From contig JAMONI010000345.1 of NCBI GenBank assembly GCA_027065935.1, positions 1 to 5,583 on the forward strand: a DNA stretch of 5,583 bases, given 5' to 3'. Every line of letters starts with the position of its first letter. Position 1 is the stretch's first letter. A program made the translations under genes and the position numbers. This DNA is from Flavobacteriales bacterium. GTDB lineage: Bacteria > Bacteroidota > Bacteroidia > Flavobacteriales > Flavobacteriaceae. A model generated the notes under the pieces. The model did not search any database and had not been told where the DNA came from. It was given only the letters and a program-made list of their open reading frames with translations. Below, in pieces: positions 4,930-5,583 of the stretch.

Positions 4930-5583
4930 GTGAAAATCATCTCGTTCAACGTAAACGGCATCCGCGCGGCATTACGCAAAGGCCTCGGACAATGGCTCGT
5001 CGTCTCACAACCCGATATCATATGCTTTCAGGAAATCAAAGCCACCGAAGACCAAATCGACCGAAAACTTTTCGAACAAATCGGATACCCGTATCAATAT
5101 TGGTTCCCCGCCCAAAAAAAAGGCTATAGCGGAACGGGTATAATCTCTAAGAAAAAACCCGAAAACGTCAAATTCGGCACCGGAATCGACTTTATGGATG
5201 CCGAAGGACGCAACATTCTGGCCGATTTCGGAAATTTCAGCATCATGAGCCTCTATCTTCCCAGCGGTACCAACGACCAACGCCTGTCCGTCAAATTCCG
5301 GTACATGGACGCTTTTTACAAACACACGTCCGACCTCTTAAGCAGAATCCCAAACCTCATCATCAGCGGTGATTTTAACATCTGCCACAAACCCGTCGAT
5401 ATTCACGACCCCGTTCGCCTGCAGCACGTGTCGGGTTTCTTGCCCGAAGAACGGGCATGGCTTTCGGCTTATATGGACTTAGGCTTTATCGACACCTTTC
5501 GCCTGTTCGACCCGCGACCCGGACAATATACTTGGTGGAGCTACCGGGCCGGTGCCAAACAACACAACAAAGGCTGGCGCATC
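4930..5583 (+). CDS. xth: Exodeoxyribonuclease III (AP endonuclease), 3' end cut by window
   Basis: Exonuclease III-type enzymes incise DNA 5' to abasic sites and clean 3' ends in base-excision repair, acting in the cytoplasm with Mg2+. The visible 218 residues start VKIISFNVNGIRAAL at a GTG. The family landmarks are in order: Asn7, the metal ligand Glu35 in CFQEIKA, the catalytic Tyr109 in SLYLPSG, and GDFN with Asp148 and Asn150. The sequence then runs through YTWWSYRAGAKQHNKGWRI to the window edge. The expected next residues (D-Y-x-x-x-S and the SDH motif) lie beyond it, so about 35 residues are missing, judging from the usual length of about 254. This is truncation by the window, not a pseudogene. 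A GTG at 4928 is followed at once by TGA and cannot serve. The 11-bp gap after rseP indicates an operon. Confidence 0.95.
   Translation, partial: MKIISFNVNGIRAALRKGLGQWLVVSQPDIICFQEIKATEDQIDRKLFEQIGYPYQYWFPAQKKGYSGTGIISKKKPENVKFGTGIDFMDAEGRNILADFGNFSIMSLYLPSGTNDQRLSVKFRYMDAFYKHTSDLLSRIPNLIISGDFNICHKPVDIHDPVRLQHVSGFLPEERAWLSAYMDLGFIDTFRLFDPRPGQYTWWSYRAGAKQHNKGWRI

Overview
The window looks like a Bacteroidota chromosome segment. Four of the protein families have a Bacteroidota flavour: a two-PDZ RseP of 454 residues, a dut-neighbourhood-type MOP flippase, a Fic protein beginning MKPPYEITPEIL, and the C-terminus of a small lysine-rich exported-type protein. Start codons lack clear Shine-Dalgarno sequences. 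TAnnTTTG motifs, the -7 box of Bacteroidota sigma factors, lie just upstream of three genes. Coding DNA has moderate GC and the spacers are AT-rich. I cannot place it below phylum with confidence.

Layout. Positions 2-208 (+) are the C-terminal end of an unrecognised protein. A 40-bp-period repeat pair (213-292) follows its stop at once. Positions 366-1322 (-) encode a complete class II Fic AMP-transferase-type protein with a C-terminal winged helix. Two tandem palindromes and a -7 box sit directly over its start. A 360-bp AT-rich spacer with period-7 GGATTTA repeats ends in a second copy of the 40-bp-period repeat (1636-1715). That copy supplies the last codons and stop of a truncated HigA-like antitoxin (1685-1906, -). 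The antitoxin overlaps by ATGA the 3' end of a multi-pass oligosaccharide or lipid-linked sugar flippase (1903-3345, -). Divergent from the flippase is a two-gene rightward operon: rseP (3554-4918) and, 11 bp later, exodeoxyribonuclease III (from 4930, cut by the window end).

The right half is ordinary core genome: envelope-stress or signal-peptide proteolysis, DNA repair, and surface-glycan export. The left third is an accessory pocket. It holds a regulatory Fic gene bounded by direct repeats, and a decayed toxin-antitoxin remnant at the edge of one repeat. I see no convincing evidence for an entirely new system. The best leads are the structured 40-bp repeat family, the operator over the fic start, and the antitoxin stump coupled to the flippase.
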